Shown here: piece by piece, positions 31,591 through 31,858 of the stretch | Numbering within the stretch: the first letter of the stretch is position 1 | Layout of the letters: every line of letters begins with the position of its first letter | Position numbers and translations under genes: made by a program | The notes under the pieces: generated by a model | Databases searched by the model: none | The model's input: only the letters and a program-made list of their open reading frames with translations | What the model was told of the DNA's origin: nothing | Source of the DNA: Ophiothrix spiculata | Lineage: Eukaryota; Echinodermata; Ophiuroidea; Amphilepidida; Ophiotrichidae | Direction: 5' to 3' (one strand) | DNA length: 31,858 nucleotides | Assembly (NCBI GenBank): GCA_000969725.1 | Contig: JXSR01S044179.1

Positions 31591-31858
31591 ATTGCTTCTC
31601 AACACAAGGTAATATTTATTGCGAAAAAAGGCCAATTTTTTGCTCAATTTTGCTTAATATCTCACTGAAAAATAAGTCGGTGAGCATATCTTTTTATTAT
31701 ATTTTTTTTTTTCATAGAACTATATGGAAGACCAAAACATATGTGAAAAACAAGAAAGTGAATAGAGCTGTTTATAATTATAATTGTTTTTGCCTTTATT
31801 TTCATGATTTTTCTTTACAAGTCAATGGCAAAATGTGGTAAAACATACTGTTTTTAAA
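31591..31858. other. AT-rich window end, no gene recognised
   Basis: T-rich tracts (TTATATTTTTTTTTTTC near 31697) precede ATAG at 31719, which resembles an acceptor. The short open frame after it does not encode the expected TBL1 C-terminus. Confidence 0.45.

Overview
This window is almost entirely non-coding, repeat-rich, AT-rich eukaryotic DNA with one real coding exon. The exon is on the + strand at 23215-23316: 102 bp, 34 codons, phase 0 at both ends, with a strong pyrimidine tract and CAG acceptor and a GTAAGT donor. It encodes part of the last WD40 blade of TBL1/TBL1XR1 (Drosophila ebi), a core subunit of the NCoR/SMRT-HDAC3 corepressor complex. I found neither the preceding exon (which should end in a segment like HIWNTQ) nor the terminal exon (expected VCVLDLRK-stop). 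The window is therefore best read as about 23.2 kb of one TBL1 intron, the penultimate coding exon, and about 8.5 kb of the last intron, with the gene running left to right. No bacterial-type gene, rRNA or intact tRNA gene was found. The remaining open frames (up to about 145 codons) look like chance frames or repeat translations.

The organism is an animal with large introns. Frequent GTAGGCCTA words, many small terminal-inverted-repeat elements and tRNA-derived SINEs suggest a marine invertebrate deuterostome (echinoderm, hemichordate or cephalochordate). That is a judgement by eye, not a computed assignment.

Layout. 1-5.2 kb: a TIR element (1408-1788) with a diverged internal relative (3290-3502), a short hairpin (2006-2059), a foldback (2821-3003), an 86-bp tandem array (3803-4218), a pre-miRNA-sized hairpin (4360-4439) and a ~120-bp array (4559-5140). 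5.2-10.5 kb: an 80-bp tandem duplication (6894-7053), three ~260-320-bp units with SINE-like modules (8157-9008), two SINEs and a cluster of inverted motifs. 11.2-16.9 kb: two copies of one MITE family, a strand-switching GTTGCGA heptamer array (13858-14083), three SINE-like pieces, a 414-bp TIR element and another SINE relative. 18-22 kb: a 161-bp tandem duplication, a second copy of the Thr-tRNA-like SINE, a tiny hairpin MITE and two other TIR candidates. 23.2-25.5 kb: the TBL1 exon, followed 116 bp later by a MITE with 42-bp TIRs and then a CCGTAAACC-ended element. 26.3-31.6 kb: a ~170-bp array, a dispersed duplication, a second foldback, a CCAGGGGTGTGAGAG element and a ~195-bp array with a MITE inserted in one unit.

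The window does not hold a set of genes working together. Its interest lies in one conserved exon within a dense record of small DNA transposons and SINEs, plus a few hairpins that could be small-RNA precursors.
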